From assembly GCA_017466065.1 (NCBI GenBank), contig JAFTUV010000060.1, forward strand, positions 1 through 5,125: DNA of 5,125 nucleotides. The letters are read 5' to 3'. The notes beneath the pieces were generated by a model, which was not told the DNA's origin, searched no databases, and saw nothing but the letters and a program-made list of their open reading frames with translations. This stretch comes from Bacteroidaceae bacterium. GTDB lineage: Bacteria > Bacteroidota > Bacteroidia > Bacteroidales > Bacteroidaceae. Of the stretch, positions 5,121 to 5,125 are shown one piece after another. The number at the start of each line of letters is the position of its first letter. Position 1 is the stretch's first letter. Position numbers and translations under genes: made by a program.

Positions 5121-5125
5121 AATTG

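Overview
The window looks like chromosomal DNA from a Bacteroidales bacterium, most likely Prevotella or a close relative. Four things point there. The large secreted protein ends in a Bacteroidetes-type tail (YDITGRQI then GIYIINGKK). Start codons sit behind A/T-rich leaders with no Shine-Dalgarno sequence. A TAnnTTTG-type -7 box is present upstream of the large gene. A small MKKTYVSP-type protein follows that gene. The genus is inferred, not proven.

Layout: (1) Positions 2-196 hold the last 64 codons of a gene that enters from the left. It resembles the C-terminus of an AbiEii/AbiGii-type nucleotidyltransferase toxin. (2) Positions 197-1221 contain no gene I can support. About 350-920 is a mosaic of dispersed, palindrome-rich repeats: two 59-bp direct repeats with 57/59 identity, several hairpins, a GC-rich palindrome, and a motif whose minus strand reads SFRPQGEIS. 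An A-rich tract follows, then the promoter and leader of the next gene, including a perfect 12-bp inverted repeat. (3) Positions 1222-4779 encode a 1185-residue exported multidomain protein. It appears built only of binding and structural modules: ricin-like beta domains, an F5/8 type C (discoidin-like) domain, two FIVAR-like helical spacers, and a C-terminal beta domain with a sorting-like tail. (4) Positions 4788-4824 form a perfect 15-bp stem-loop between genes. (5) Positions 4859-5032 encode a 57-residue protein that is easily missed by length cutoffs. (6) Positions 5044-5120 form a complex inverted repeat that can fold as a long hairpin or as a three-armed cloverleaf.

Functionally, the centre of the window is a surface or secreted adhesin/glycan-binding protein with its own promoter region. 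The small protein may be co-transcribed at a reduced level through the intergenic hairpin, or expressed separately. No CRISPR array, tRNA, rRNA or transposase was seen. The best candidates for something undescribed are the small protein paired with the adhesin, the inverted repeat built symmetrically into the promoter, and the branched palindromic elements at both ends of the locus.
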